Below are positions 12,023 through 23,769 of a DNA stretch of 64,000 nucleotides, piece by piece (position 1 is the stretch's first letter; each line of letters starts with the position of its first letter). Position numbers and translations under genes: made by a program. Under the pieces are notes generated by a model. It saw only the letters and a program-made list of their open reading frames with translations, had not been told where the DNA came from and made no database searches. Source of the stretch: Periplaneta americana (lineage: Eukaryota; Arthropoda; Insecta; Blattodea; Blattidae); NCBI RefSeq assembly GCF_040183065.1, contig NC_091130.1:129247914-129311913 (forward strand), read 5' to 3'.

Positions 12023-12445
12023 GACTTTCTTGTGTTAAATTCTAACGTACCTTGTTTACATGTTTCGACCTGTTATGGGTCATCCTCAGAACTGGTCGTT
12101 GCTGGTCTTGGCGCCTCTTGTTTTGTTTCCTGTGAGAGTGTGTTCGTGTGGTGTAAAGTGGAGTCAAAGTGTGTGTGTGTGTTTTTTCTGAAATTGAGTT
12201 GTGTGTTGAGAATTTCTTTGGGGTGTGTTTTTGTGTGTCGGTATATTTCATATTGTTCACAACACACAACTCAATTTCAGAACACACACACTCTTTGACT
12301 CCACTTTACACCACATAAACACACCCTCACAGGAAACAAAACAAGAGGCGCCAAGACCAGCAACGACTAGTTCTGAGGATGACCCATAATAGGTCGAAAC
12401 ATGTAAACAAGGTACTTTAGAATTTAACACTAGAAAGTCTTATCA
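12023..12445. mobile_element. Head-to-head Penelope-like 3' ends (palindrome)
   Basis: Two inverted arms of about 190-230 bp meet near 12255. Each carries the CTGAGGAT-hairpin-GAAACATG motif (12063-12089 on minus, 12373-12399 on plus) and the flanking TTGTTTACATGTTTCGACC. The translated arms resemble the C-terminal tail of the Penelope-like copy at 54420. Open frames on both strands are palindrome artefacts. Confidence 0.65.
12373..12399 (+). ncRNA. Hammerhead-like core motif (family 2)
   Basis: CTGAGGA plus one base, stem GACC/GGTC, loop CATAATA, GAAA. Mirror copy on the minus strand at 12063-12089. Confidence 0.3.
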
Positions 12446-12729
12446 TACATATCCCGAGACAGAAATAACTTATATAATTTTAGATTGTACCGAATCACAT
12501 GGAAAGCTTTTCAATGTAAATGAAATTCGTAACTATAAAAATTTAATACCGTACCTTATAATATATATCATTCTAGCTAAATCTACAAAATATGTATGCT
12601 ACATGAAAATTGAAGAATATTGTTTATTATTAATTGAGCAATTTTTGTTGTTAGTGGTGCGTTTTCTCTTCTACTAAAATCGAATTAAGAATTTTTACTT
12701 ATAAAACAACGTTTTTATATGAAACTTTC

Positions 12730-13390
12730 AGGCATCATCATTCGATTCAAGCTGTAGATCTAGTGATCTCTTGCGATCGCAGTGATTTCATGCCATCTTT
12801 GTATTGGTCTTCCAATAGATTGTTTTCCAGTGGGGTGATAATTTAAAGCTTCTTTTCATCATCTACCATTAGTGATCCTTTTTGCGTGACTTTCACATAA
12901 ATCTCTATTCATTTAGGAAGTTAGACACAGATTTAACTAACTTGTAGTTATTCTAAAATATAATTTCGTTTGTTGTCCAGATTTGTGTTTCATGTTGTTT
13001 ACTCCTCTTGAATCTCCTTTCATTAGCTGTTATTCTCTGTACGTATGACTTTTTTTCCATCAGTGACAAGATTATAATAGGTTTTGCCAATATGTTATAT
13101 ACTTTTAGTTTTGATCTTCTCTGATGCTGAACTAAAACGGGTTTGAAAATTGAATTAATAATTCCTGTAACTTTTACAAAATTTGTGATTTTGATGTCTA
13201 CATCTTTTTCTTGTTGGTATGAGATATGGCAACCTAAATATTTAAATGCATTAATTTGTTCTAAAATTATATCATCAATACAAATTTTGCTTCACATGGG
13301 ATATTTTCTGTGAAATGCCACTAGTTATGATTGAAAAAACGGAGTTATGTTCTTTTTCATCCATTATTTTTGCCATTAAAACACAACGGA
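12730..13390 (-). mobile_element. LINE reverse-transcriptase relic
   Basis: Minus strand reads the RT end (FKYLGCHISYQQEKDVDIKI) and a C-terminal tail (TGKQSIGRPIQRWHEI). Frames are interrupted. Related in type to the LINE at 4523-6125. Confidence 0.6.
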
Positions 13391-14252
13391 TTTCTGATTG
13401 CTACCAACCTAATAATACCTCTTACCTTAAAAATGGTAATAATAAGTATGTTTAATTATTATATTATTATTTATTAATTAGTAATAAATTAATAATAAAT
13501 AATTAATACAATAATAAATAATATTTTCTTAACAATTTTTTTTTGAAAATCACAATGTGTGTAATGAACACTACAAATTTTTCTACTGTTGCTGCCTACC
13601 TAATAATATGGTAACTTAATTTAAAATGGTACTAACAATTATGCTTAATATTGTTAATAATAATTTAATAAATTATATTTTTAACATTTTTCTGTGAAAA
13701 TCACAAAATATCTATAATGACAACAATATCCTCTAAATATTATGCAATTATGAAAAAATCCAATAATATGCAAAAACATGCAGTATAAAAATTACATATT
13801 CCGAATGGGGAAACATTGCTTAATCCACATATTATAATTTGCGTATGTTTTAATCAAAAAGAAAAAAGTTGTTATATAACTATCCCAGCCCTAATTATCA
13901 CGGATTAATGTAAAGTCGGTAATTTAAGAAATAAATCAAAAGTATTTTGAATATTTTCGCTCTCAGAAAATGTCTTCGATGTAATTTTGTACACACCATT
14001 CACTGAAGTAACACGATAGGAATTCGTCACAAAATTCGTTCATTGCGTAATTATAACCTACATAATGGGGATACATGCACAACGTACTATGCTTTATCTA
14101 TCAATATAACTAAAGAAATTATGCCCCTCAGAAGAATTCTTAGTGCCATATTATTTGCTAAATGTGTGTGTATGTTTTATACAACCATTTACAGTTTCGT
14201 TCAGTAAAATTTGTCATATGGTATTGTAGTGTTAAAAAAATTAGTTATATAT
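13391..14252. other. AT-rich intron
   Basis: Very AT-rich. Two diverged copies of a CTACCAACCTAATAATA.. TAATAATAATT block (about 13400 and 13590) suggest an old tandem duplication. No gene signal. Confidence 0.45.
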
Positions 14253-15033
14253 TGTGAATTTTATTAGTAACAACAATGTAATTTATTCGCCACAACAATA
14301 ATTCCTTTCTACAATTCGCCTTAAACGCTCTCGTCAACAATTGGATTTTCACTTAACACAGTATTCGTTATAGCACTCCACCGACGACAATGACAATTTA
14401 CTTGGACTAGTACGAACAACAATGAACTGCTAATCTTAACTAATATTTACAAAGCACTATTTACAAATCAGAACTATCAGTTCTCAGTTCACAGTTCTTC
14501 TAGCTCAGTCACTCGAGTTCACAGTATCTCGAACCACACACCTCCAGAGACAGTTCACAGTACTCGAACTCAGGTCCCTCCAACTGCGGTCCACTGCACT
14601 CGAACTCAGGTCCCTCCAACTGCGGTCCACTGCACTCGAACTCAGGCCTTCGGATGCTGACGCACACTCGAGCCGAACTCCAGTACACAAGGCTGGCTTG
14701 CTTGCTCTGTTCACTAGCTTACTGACTGAACTAATCATGAATGACTGGCCGAGTTCGCTGGCGCTTCTTCTTTTATAGCAAAATCATAGTTGCGAGAATT
14801 TTCTACAGGTGTGTAGAGAATTATCTGGATATCTCCACTTCGACGCACTTCTGGAAGAGTCGGGAAGTTCCGTTCCCCATTCACTGCGTTAAGTAGCAGC
14901 TGCGCTCGCAGCCTCCCCTCGCGTGTAGGCCCCTTTCCCCACTACTCCGCCGCGCGCCGTCCCTACGTGCTCCGCGCGATCTGCTTTCTTGCGGGACGCT
15001 GGTCGTGAGTTCGAATCTCACGTCGCTGTCACA
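14253..15033 (-). mobile_element. Solo LTR, probably Ty3/gypsy-type, fossil
   Basis: Read on the minus strand it begins TGTGACAGCGACG and ends ATTCACA, with ATAT on both flanks as target duplication. A TATA box (GCTATAAAAG) lies near 14775 and an AATAAA near its 3' end. Length 781 bp. No internal region or second LTR is next to it, so it is a lone LTR left by recombination. It carries an internal 36-bp tandem repeat at 14563-14640. Confidence 0.6.
14563..14650. repeat. 36-bp tandem repeat inside the LTR
   Basis: CTCGAACTCAGGTCCCTCCA and following bases repeat with 36-bp spacing, about two and a half copies. Confidence 0.8.
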
Positions 15034-16350
15034 ATATCTTCCTTATATACATTTCCTTTTGCACCTGTGTAAATATTTTGTAAATGAAAATATGTTCAGT
15101 ATTTTAAAGCGTATATTTTCTGGTTCTGATAGCTAAGATTATCTTGATTTAAAATTTAACAATGCACACTTTTCAAATTCAAAATTAATAGAGAAAGATG
15201 TAGTGGTGGTAGTAGTAGTATGAATATTTAAAAAATGTTAAAATTAGGATAAGCTCACTTTCATTAACTATGAACAGTAACAAAATTAATTACCTTAACT
15301 GATGCTCTTTTGTATGCATTATTTAATCGTGTAAAATTCTCAGGTTTGGTTTTAGTGCTTTCATTCGTTATTTTCTTTCACTCAAACAGCTCTATTAGTA
15401 AATTTAACTTGCATTTCTTTATACAGTTTGGAATTCAGAGGATTAAATTAAAAGTTAAAGCAAATATAAGCATCATATAGTTTAAAATATTCTCGTTACA
15501 TTGTTATTAGAAATAAGCCTTGAGAAAAAATTGTTTTCATATTTATCTCGTATCTTGTCAAGGTGTATATAGTCTTAATTTATTTTATAATACTGTGTAA
15601 TTATACTATTAATGTGTTGTCAAAAGTGCCATTACTTTGTTTAGTAAAAACATACTTGTTTGCAACTGATCTAGTCCACCTATTTAATGAAACTGTCTGA
15701 TTTATTTGTGAACATGCATTATAATTACATATATTTAGAATATACATTGTATCATTTCATTTAATTAAAAATCTACTAGTCCTTTTGTGAAAATATATCT
15801 CTTCTTTTTATCCTTTTTCTACAATCCTTCAGTCCTTTTCCATGATCTAGTATATTCGATTAGTAGATACAACTTCTTGAATATTAGTATTTATATTAAT
15901 TAACATGTCCTAAATTGTGACATTACCTTTATGACATTAATTGAAGTACAGCATGATCAGGAAGTATATTCATCTCGCGCATACTATATGTTTATCTTGA
16001 TATAAACCTATAATGCATAATATTATCTATTATTTTAGAAGGTTCAGAAATAGTATTTTACTGTCATGCTAACTGGCATGAAAGAATTAAAAAAAGAAAC
16101 CTAACGAGAGTTATGATATTCGTATTGTTCTACAAAAACAGTAACAGTGTCTCCTATGTTGAAACATTGTTTATTCCTAATGTGTTTACTCATCAATGTG
16201 TTAAAAAAAAATTTTGGTTTGGATAGTTGGATTGAGCTGAAAAAATAACCACTCATGCATAAAGAAAAATAAATTATTGAAGTATTACAAAGGAAACTGA
16301 AATGGAAACTATGTAAGTATTTTACATTACACATTATATATATTATAAGT
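15034..16350. other. Intron upstream of lola exon b, no recognised feature
   Basis: AT-rich, no transposon ends or coding signal seen. Confidence 0.5.
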
Positions 16351-16394
16351 TATCAGAGCAGAGACTGACATCTGCCTGTTTGCTCTTGTTTCAG

Positions 16395-16657
16395 GTTTCT
16401 ATGTTGGAGCCAATTTCACTGGAATGCAACATTTTCAACCATTCCAATGCCTACGTTGTGGCCGGACATATAAATGGCGAAGTTCACTCAACAGTCATAT
16501 TCAAAACGAATGTGGGAAAGAGCCACGATTTCAATGCCCATACTGTTCCTATCGTTGTAAAGTAAAATCTAATCTGCTGAAGCATATCCGGAACTCTCAC
16601 AGAGCTCCTACTTCTGACACTTTGGATTCTAAATTATATTCATATAAGTTACTGTGA
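16395..16657 (+). CDS. lola: lola alternative terminal exon b (C2HC + C2H2 finger pair)
   Basis: Seen: the acceptor CTTGTTTCAG ends at 16394. Two bases (GT) precede 86 codons, and the stop TGA is at 16655-16657. Only about 16 residues precede finger 1 (C18, C21, H34, C39). The ECGKEP linker is at 38-43, and finger 2 has C47, C50, H63 and H68. A short hydrophilic tail ends in Leu-Leu. Known: the architecture is that of lola C-terminal exons. The entry phase is identical to every other exon in the array, so each is interchangeable behind the same donor. Compared with exon a, the core GR-S/T-YK and the second-finger block SYRCKVKSNL are shared, so a and b look like duplicates 10 kb apart. An ATG at 16424 lies in frame but inside the exon and need not be used. 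A second frame open across the same stretch is a shadow. The likely poly(A) signal is at 17003, and a 51-bp minisatellite follows. Confidence 0.9.
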
Positions 16658-17002
16658 TTGCAATGAAGAGTTGCATATATACATCAGTAGAACTGTAAGT
16701 GTGTCACAAATCTAACGAGAAATTAGTTCACTCTTTAGAGAAACTGTTTCCCTGCAAGGAGCAGAATGAAGACTTATAATTATTGTGTGTGTATGTATGT
16801 ATGTGTGTGTGTGTGTGTGCTCACACTGATTGCTTGCTTACAATGTGTATATGATATGCCCTCTCTTCATTAAACAGGTAAGCGATGAAATCTCACTGAA
16901 CAGTATTCTTTATTTCATCATTGGTGTTTCATCGCAAAAATATTTAGTTTTTATGTGTTAAAATTCTTTGGTACAGATAATTGATATATGAAACTGTTCT
17001 GA

Positions 17003-17008
17003 AATAAA
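17003..17008 (+). terminator. Candidate poly(A) signal for lola exon b
   Basis: AATAAA about 345 bp after the exon b stop and just before the 51-bp minisatellite. Confidence 0.4.
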
Positions 17009-17054
17009 GGCAATGATTTCATACAGCTTATGAAAGAAAGCTCAATAGTTGCGT

Positions 17055-17360
17055 CATTTTTATGTGCTTGGTCACCCATAGAATTTCGATCACATTGACA
17101 TATATCATTTTTATGTGCTTGGTCACCTATAGAATTTCGATCACATTGACATATATCATTTTTATGTGCTTGGTCACCCATAGAATTTCGACCACATTGA
17201 CATATATCATTTTTATGTGCTTGGTCACCCATAGAATTTCGATCATATTGACATATATCATTTTTATATGCTTGGTCATCCATAGAATTTCGACCACATT
17301 GACATATATCATTTTTATATGCTTGGTCACCCATAGAATTTCGATCACATTGACATATAT
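17055..17360. repeat. 51-bp minisatellite, six copies
   Basis: The unit starting CATTTTTATGTGCTTGGTCA repeats at 17055, 17106, 17157, 17208, 17259 and 17310 with few substitutions. Because 51 is a multiple of three, several frames stay open on both strands; these are not genes. It lies about 400 bp after the exon b stop. Confidence 0.95.
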
Positions 17361-17464
17361 TCTTGCTTCTTATGTATTAGAAAGTGTTTTATGACAATAG
17401 TCTTTTATCCTAACACATACGATTCAATGAAATTGTCCTTAAAATATTTTATAAATTAAAGCAG

Positions 17465-17735
17465 TCAGGGCAGCTGGTAGAACAACTGGCTACGGATTTA
17501 AAGGTCCTGGGTTCAGTACCGGGTTGTGATGGATTTTTTCTCGTTGCTGAAACTTCCAAAAGAGTCCCGAGGTTCACTTAGCCTCCTATCAAATTTAGTA
17601 TCAGGTCTTTAGCAGGGGTAAAAGATGGTTGGATGTGGTGCCGACTACATCCCCTCATTCTAGTGCCAAGATCAAGAAAGCATGAAACTCTATCTCCATG
17701 CCCCCCAATTACCTTCATGGCATATATATAGGGGA
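17465..17735 (+). repeat. SINE with tRNA-like head
   Basis: Head GGGCAGCTGGTAGAACAACT and GGGTTCAGTACC, then a long body ending in TATATATAGGGGATACC. Confidence 0.55.
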
Positions 17736-18074
17736 TACCTTTACTTTTACATAAATTAATCAAATAAATTATAAAAAGGTATAACCGTTAATTAATAAGG
17801 TGTGAATAATTATATATATATATATTTCATTTCTTTCTTCTTTCTATTTGAATGCTCACAAGGTATTTATCTTATGCATGCATTTATTGGAAATAAGAAT
17901 TTTATATTTCCTTACATGGAACTCTATGCAGATATAAAGCTCTTACTGTGTGTGTAGTGATATGGAAATATGAAGTGTCCATAAGGTGTCCAAAAATTGT
18001 AAATTGTGTAGACTTTGACAGTAGATGGTATTTATCAAAGTAAGTTAAAAAAACTTCTTGTAACTATTTACCCA

Positions 18075-18077
<3 letters not shown>

Positions 18078-18128
<51 letters not shown>
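18078..18128. repeat. (AAT)n microsatellite
   Basis: About 17 units. Target of the hAT element that follows. Confidence 0.95.
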
Positions 18129-19288
18129 CAGGCGCGGCCTGAAGAGGGGCTGCGGAGCTGCAGCACCCCCAGACATTTGTGGCTCGTCTCGTTTTATGTT
18201 GTGAAGTACATTTATTATACAGTCTCTATTTAGCAGCTCGAATTTAAAAAAAAATTTCGCTCTCAATGACATGCACGCAATCGTTAGTGAAGTCACTTCC
18301 TCCCCTGGTGCTGCCAGAGCGAAACCAGAGACAAGGACTATAGGGTGAAGCCACTTCCTCCCCTGGAGCTGCCAGTCTCGTCTCAGAAGCTTTGCGCGTT
18401 AGTTTTACCCCTCCTCCCTGCTACCGCTTGCCGTGAATCCAGAGTTTCCAGGCGCTGCAAAATTTGCAGCAGTTTGTCAGTAGCACGCAGTTTTAAATAC
18501 ATTTTCTTTAATGTTGTGAGTATAACATGTGCAAAAATGTTTAATTCTGTACAATGTTTACAATCTATTCAGTTTAGTGCCTTAACAATTCAGGAGAAAT
18601 GTGAAATTAAGTGCCCATCTGTTGAATCTCATAATGGAAAGAGCCGCTAAACAAAATACAAAGGCTCGCATATTTTTTGCTAATTTATCCAGTATTCCTG
18701 CTTTCTTCTCTCGCTCTCCACTCAGTCTGTATTAGATTAATGTGTTTCAAAGACAATTCCATCAGCTGGGGCAACAAGATGGATTTAAAATAAGAACAGT
18801 AAATGTTGTTCATGAGAAGAAGGAGCCATTGCTAGAATGTTTTCAAACCATAATGGAATCTGAAACATCTAGCATCACAATAAATGAGGCAAGCACCCTG
18901 GTGCGTATTCTTGAAGATCCTGAATTCATTTTCTGGCTCAGTTTTTTTTTTTTATTTATTTATTTATTGATGTATCATGTATATATATTATACAACCAAC
19001 TACAACATCGCCAGTTAGATATTTCTAAGGTTCAAATCTGCATATAAAAAATTAAATTATGGTTTATTTAACGACACTCGCAACAGCAGGGGTTATATCA
19101 GCATCGCCGGTGTGCCGGAATTTTGTCTGCAGGATTCTTTTAAATACCAGTAAATCTACTAACATGAGCCTGTCTCATTTAAACACAACTTACAAGATAA
19201 GGTGCATGGAACTAATCTTTAAATGAAGTAAGTTGCTTGGTTTATTTTTGTATGCAGCCCCCCTTAATTCAATAGCCACGAGTCGCTG
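18129..19288 (+). mobile_element. hAT transposon relic with 8-bp target duplication
   Basis: Starts CAGGCGCGGC and ends GAGTCGCTG, with ATAATAAT on both sides (18121-18128, 19289-19296). The + strand at 18742-18945 reads a transposase piece of the ZMYM-like hAT type (LLECFQTIMES and STLVRILEDPEFIFWL). Much of the transposase is missing, and a SINE (19055-19205) is inserted near its 3' end. Confidence 0.7.
19055..19205 (-). repeat. SINE family H, 3' part, minus strand
   Basis: Matches in reverse the tail of the SINE at 60341-60563 (TTTATTTAACGAC, ATATCAGCATC, GTGCCGGAATTTT). Confidence 0.65.
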
Positions 19289-19297
19289 ATAATAATA

Positions 19298-19530
19298 ATA
19301 ATGCATATGACCTGCCGATCCAGAGTTGTGCTCGGGCACTGGTTCGATTCCTACTTGGGCTGATTACCTGGTTGGTTTTTTCCCGAGGTTTTCCCCAACT
19401 GTAAGGTAAATGTTAGGTAATCTATGGTGAATCCTCGGCCTCATCTCGCCAAATACCATCTCGCTATCATCAATTCCATTCATGCTAGGTAACCTAGTAG
19501 TTGATACAGCGTCGTTAAATAACCAAGTAA
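19298..19530 (+). repeat. SINE family F copy
   Basis: Shares GCTGATTACCTGGTTGG, TTTTCCCCAAC and TTGATACAGCGTCGTTAAAT with the fuller copy at 58098-58356. Tail passes into (AAT)n. Confidence 0.75.
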
Positions 19531-19652
19531 AGTAATAATAATAATAATAATAATAATAATACATATGAGCTATAAGATCTTTATTATTACAGCAAGTGCT
19601 CTATGTAGTCATTCATACATAGGGTTCAACTTTTCATTCAAGATTCCTCATT

Positions 19653-20255
19653 GTGTTGTATTGTATTGTATTTATTAACATTCCATGGTATTCATACATT
19701 GCTTCACAGCTAGAATATGGAACAAGTAAAAAAACTTATGACTACTATAAACTCTTAATTTATAGTTACAGTCTAGTTGAAATATACATAGAAGAGGTTT
19801 ACAGTATAGTCTACTAGTACAACACAAAGTTTTAGTATCAATTTCATGAAACATTGTTGAATGTCATGAATTCACCTACAGAATAGAAGGTGTGAGAAAT
19901 TAGGTACTTCTTTAATTTGGCCCTAAATAATCTTATGTTTTGAGTTTCATTTTTTATATCGATAGGGAGGCAATTAAAAATTTTTACTGCCATATAACAT
20001 ACTCCTTTTTGATAGCACGATAGACTTGCTGATGGAGTATGAAAGTCATTTTTTTGACGTGAATTTATGCTGTGAACTGTTGAATTAGTTACAAAATTTT
20101 CACGATTACATACAAGGAAGATTATTCATGAAAAAATATACTGACAAGCCATGGGCATTACTTGTAGTTTTTTTTTTAAATAGTCCTACACGATTCCCTA
20201 GATTTGGCACCTACTGTTATTCTAATTACTCTTTTTTTTTAGTAGGAATATACTG
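19653..20255 (-). mobile_element. LINE 3' end (CR1/jockey-like), decayed
   Basis: Minus strand translates to the typical extreme RT end: FNCLPIDIKNETQNIRLF, then FRAKLKKYLISHTFYSVGEF. 3' end at a TGTAT-rich tail (19653-19675). Confidence 0.65.
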
Positions 20256-20261
20256 TTATTA

Positions 20262-20502
20262 TATGAGCCGTTCAGAGCAAGAATGGTGTAAGTCAAAAAT
20301 GGGTAATGAAGGTTAAAGTAAACATTCTGTAAAATACAGCGCAAAGTAGCAATTAATATTCAATTTATTTAAACTATTAGTAGTCAGTGGATAGCAAGAA
20401 GACCATATTAATTGCTACTTTGCGCTGTATTTTACAGAATTTTTACTTTAAACCTCATTACCCAATTTCGACTTACACCACTTTTGCTCTGAACGGTTCA
20501 TA
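20262..20502. mobile_element. Foldback MITE
   Basis: Arms of about 105 bp, TATGAGCCGTTCAGAGCAAG at the left and its complement at the right, with a short centre at 20365-20395. Confidence 0.75.
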
Positions 20503-20969
20503 TAAATGGAATTTCCCCAGAATATTATTCCAAAACTCATTACCGAGTGGAAGTATGCAAAATACGGTATATTGTTTTTAAGGTATTGATATTTACTGTC
20601 TTTTGCATAGATCTAATAGCAAAACATGCTGAATTTAATATGATTTTTTTTCTAATTTAACACATATTTTTCCAATTTAACACTTGAATCTGCTGAGAGG
20701 CATTCACAATCCATTGATGCAATGTCTCTAATTCATTGATTAGCCTCGAATGCACTGAAGTCTTTAAACATCTCTAAAGTAAAAAAATATTAAGTCAGGG
20801 GATTGTTCAGTCTAATTGATTGTATTTCACAAACATACAGTATTCCAAAAACAATAGACAGTCAATGTAAAAGTACCTTTGAGAAAGTAGAAATGCTAGG
20901 GAGTAAAATTGCGTCCTCAACCCTTAGTATATAATTTAAAAGACATGTTGGTTCAGAAAAGTGTGAATG

Positions 20970-21905
20970 CAATTAATAATTATATATAATAAATTTTCAG
21001 TCAAATACACTTTTCAGTTTGTGAGGTCAGATAATCTGTTACATCACAATATTTATTACAAAGTCACTAATATTTTCGACTTTAAAAAGTCATCATCAGG
21101 TGCATGAGATGCAAACAGTTTTAAATTAGGTGATAGTTAATCTAACAATTAATGATATAGTAAGTAATGCACGTGCTGGCATTTACAAGTATATAAGTTT
21201 CGTGCCTCTTGAGGTAAACTGTACATGGTAAAGCTGAACACTGATGCTAGGTTCTCGTATGTGTATAAAACAAGGAAAGGCACAGCATGATATTAACCTT
21301 ATACAATTAAGGCTAAATATTCTCATTAGGTCATATCATTAAAATTAAATTTGTACAATTTGTTATTGACTATGTTAAAACGTTATATATAATGTATAAA
21401 TTTAAAAGGGATGGAAAAAGCTGTGATGTAATTGCTGTTGGTAGGAGAGCACGCAGTCTAATTCGTCGTGGTGAATGCCATATTTGTCTGAAAATATAAA
21501 ATATTATTAATTTTGAAAGGATGTGAGCTGATTCAGCATTTTTTAAAAAGTTTATTATATTTATACTTACATAGTTGTTCAGTTGTTTACGTCCAGACAA
21601 GGAGGCGTGTTTCACCCGACGTTACATGTTTTAGACTTACCATGTACAGTTTACCTCAAGAGGCACGAAACTTATATACTTGTAAATGCCAGCACGTGCA
21701 TTACTTACTATATCATTAATTGTTAGATTAACTGTCACCTAATTTAAAATTGTTTGCATCTCATGCACCTGATGATGACTTTTTAAAGTCGAAAATGTTA
21801 GTGACTTTGTAATAAATATTGTGATGTAACAGATTATCTGATCTCACAAACTGAAAAGTGTATTTGACTGAAAATTTATTATATATAATTATTAATAACT
21901 TAGTA
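20970..21905. mobile_element. Foldback pair of Penelope-like ends (family 3)
   Basis: Inverted arms 20970-21232 and 21640-21905 of about 265 bp are nearly identical, spacer about 405 bp. Each arm carries CTGATGAT-GACTTT-TT-AAAGTC-GAAA. No coding frame is left, so the Penelope-like link rests on the motif and layout only. Confidence 0.55.
21769..21794 (+). ncRNA. Hammerhead-like core motif (family 3)
   Basis: CTGATGA plus one base, six-pair stem GACTTT/AAAGTC, TT loop, GAAA. Mirror copy on minus at 21074-21099. Confidence 0.3.
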
Positions 21906-21982
21906 TATGAGTTGTCAACACAGATAAGTGAGAGAGTTTTCCTTAACATTCAATGTACTCTGTAGCATTAACTTTTGAAATG

Positions 21983-22006
21983 TCAAAAAAAAAAAAAAAA
22001 AAAAAA
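21983..22006. repeat. Poly(A) tract
   Basis: Run of about 24 A, perhaps the tail of a lost retroposon. Confidence 0.8.
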
Positions 22007-22661
22007 AGTCTTTAACTTCAATGGCATTGTTTTTTTATCTGTATTTCTGAGAAGTTTTTTGGTGAATGCTGTCTATCTTCGAAGTCTGCAATCCTTTTCC
22101 TTGGAGACACTGTATAAATCCGTGACATGTGTTATAAATATGATATATTGTGAAATGGCTCGAATGATCTGTATTGTAAGATAATTACAACAGTGTGTGA
22201 TGTGTGGAAAATGTATTGAGTTCTAACATAATAAATAATTCATTTCACTATATTTAAGTCATATTAGAAGTTATCAGATTTATAAAAAAGAAAATATATG
22301 ATATTGGCAATGTATTTCTTGATTAGAATGACGCATTTCAAATAAAGTAATACCGAATACCAGTCTACTTTTGCATTGGATGTAGGCCTATAGATACGAA
22401 TATGCAGACATTACATTGTATCTTTCGAATGAGTGACTATTGTAATTGACGTGTGTTATATTGTATAATACGGTAGATATAAACTAGAAATAATGTGCAA
22501 TACTGCAGTCATTTTACAATTAATATTCTTTACTTGTTTTATCACTATTTACCTTTCATGGATGAAATTAAAATATGTTTTAAGTTTAAGTTTATTTATT
22601 TTATGACTTTGTTAAGTCAATATAATTTCAGCATAGCAGTTTAAACATTTATCGTCTAAAA

Positions 22662-22843
22662 CAGGGGTCGTCAGCACAGAGCACGCTGGAGCTAACCTCT
22701 CTTACCTGCGGAAAATGCAGTGCACTATAGTGCTCTCGTAGCTGCTAGTGGGTATGCTCTCTATCTCTCCCTGCTGCACGACAGTGCACATGAGATGGCA
22801 CTGTGTACCCATTGCACGTTTCAGCGAGTGCTGACGACCACTG
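22662..22843. mobile_element. hAT MITE, 182 bp
   Basis: Inverted ends CAGGGGTCGTCAGCAC and CAGTGGTCGTCAGCAC with an exact 8-bp duplication GTCTAAAA on both sides (22654-22661, 22844-22851). No coding capacity. Confidence 0.85.
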
Positions 22844-22999
22844 GTCTAAAATAATTTTAACTTCATTAAGTATAGAAATGTAATTGTGATTTAGATATCT
22901 TGAGTTATATATTATTACAGTGTCAATACAGAATATTTCATGTGAGATTATATATAGTCGCTGCACCTCCAACATCCGCTACTGGTATGTGCATTTAAG

Positions 23000-23760
23000 G
23001 AGGGAGGTACACCATTGGCCTGCAAAAATTTATTGAAATTCATTTTTTTTTTATATATCAGCTACTATAAAAGCTAAATGAACAAAACTTTTCATGCTCA
23101 ATATGCATACATTGCACTTTATAAAACACTATTTAGAATATTAAAATACCTAATAATTACCTGTAAAAATAATAACAAATTTGCATAATTTTTTTACAAC
23201 CGTAAAGCATTTATATAATAAAATATACAATTAATTAAATATCTGCATGATTCTTTTACTGGAATGTTTTAAACACCTACATTAACAACATAGTCTAGGA
23301 TCTTTTACTTATTCCTTCAAGAAATATATTTTTCCTTATCATTATCTTCAATATTATATTTTCTAAAATTTTTTATTAAAAAAAAAATATTTCCTTATGG
23401 ACTGATAGATTGTGATTCTTTCTTTAGAGTATTGTCAATTTTTTCATGTGTAACAATGGAGAAGACATTTGATATAATTATAGCTTATATTGTAATATAA
23501 TATTCCACCCAAAAAGACTCAGCTAAGACCCTTCATTATTGGGTACCTCACAACTATAAAAAGAGCTCGTCTTTGATGCGAAATATCAAGTATGAGTTTG
23601 AATTTTATGCAATAGTATGTTTCTCAGGATAATTTTTGTTTCGTTTATATTTAATATTTAGCATACCTACTTCTATTATTGCCTAAGGAGTGTTGGAAAT
23701 TGATGAAGTGATATAGTCTCAATTACCTTTCTGGTAAAAAAAATAAATATGTAATTCATA
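23000..23760. other. AT-rich intron
   Basis: No recognised feature. Confidence 0.5.
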
Positions 23761-23769
23761 AATAAATTG

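Noticed and set aside
12032-12298. Cys-rich 88-codon frame
   Set aside because: Lies across the centre of a Penelope-like palindrome; the overlapping frames mirror each other.
14505-14738. Ser-rich 77-codon frame
   Set aside because: Falls inside the solo LTR and reflects its internal 36-bp repeat.
16380-16565. Second open frame over exon b
   Set aside because: Shifted by one base relative to the finger frame; no ligands or domain.
17055-17360. CRISPR-like regular repeats
   Set aside because: Units are contiguous with no spacers, and the sequence is from an animal genome.
16951-17394. 110- and 127-codon repeat proteins on both strands
   Set aside because: Produced by a 51-bp minisatellite whose unit length is a multiple of three.
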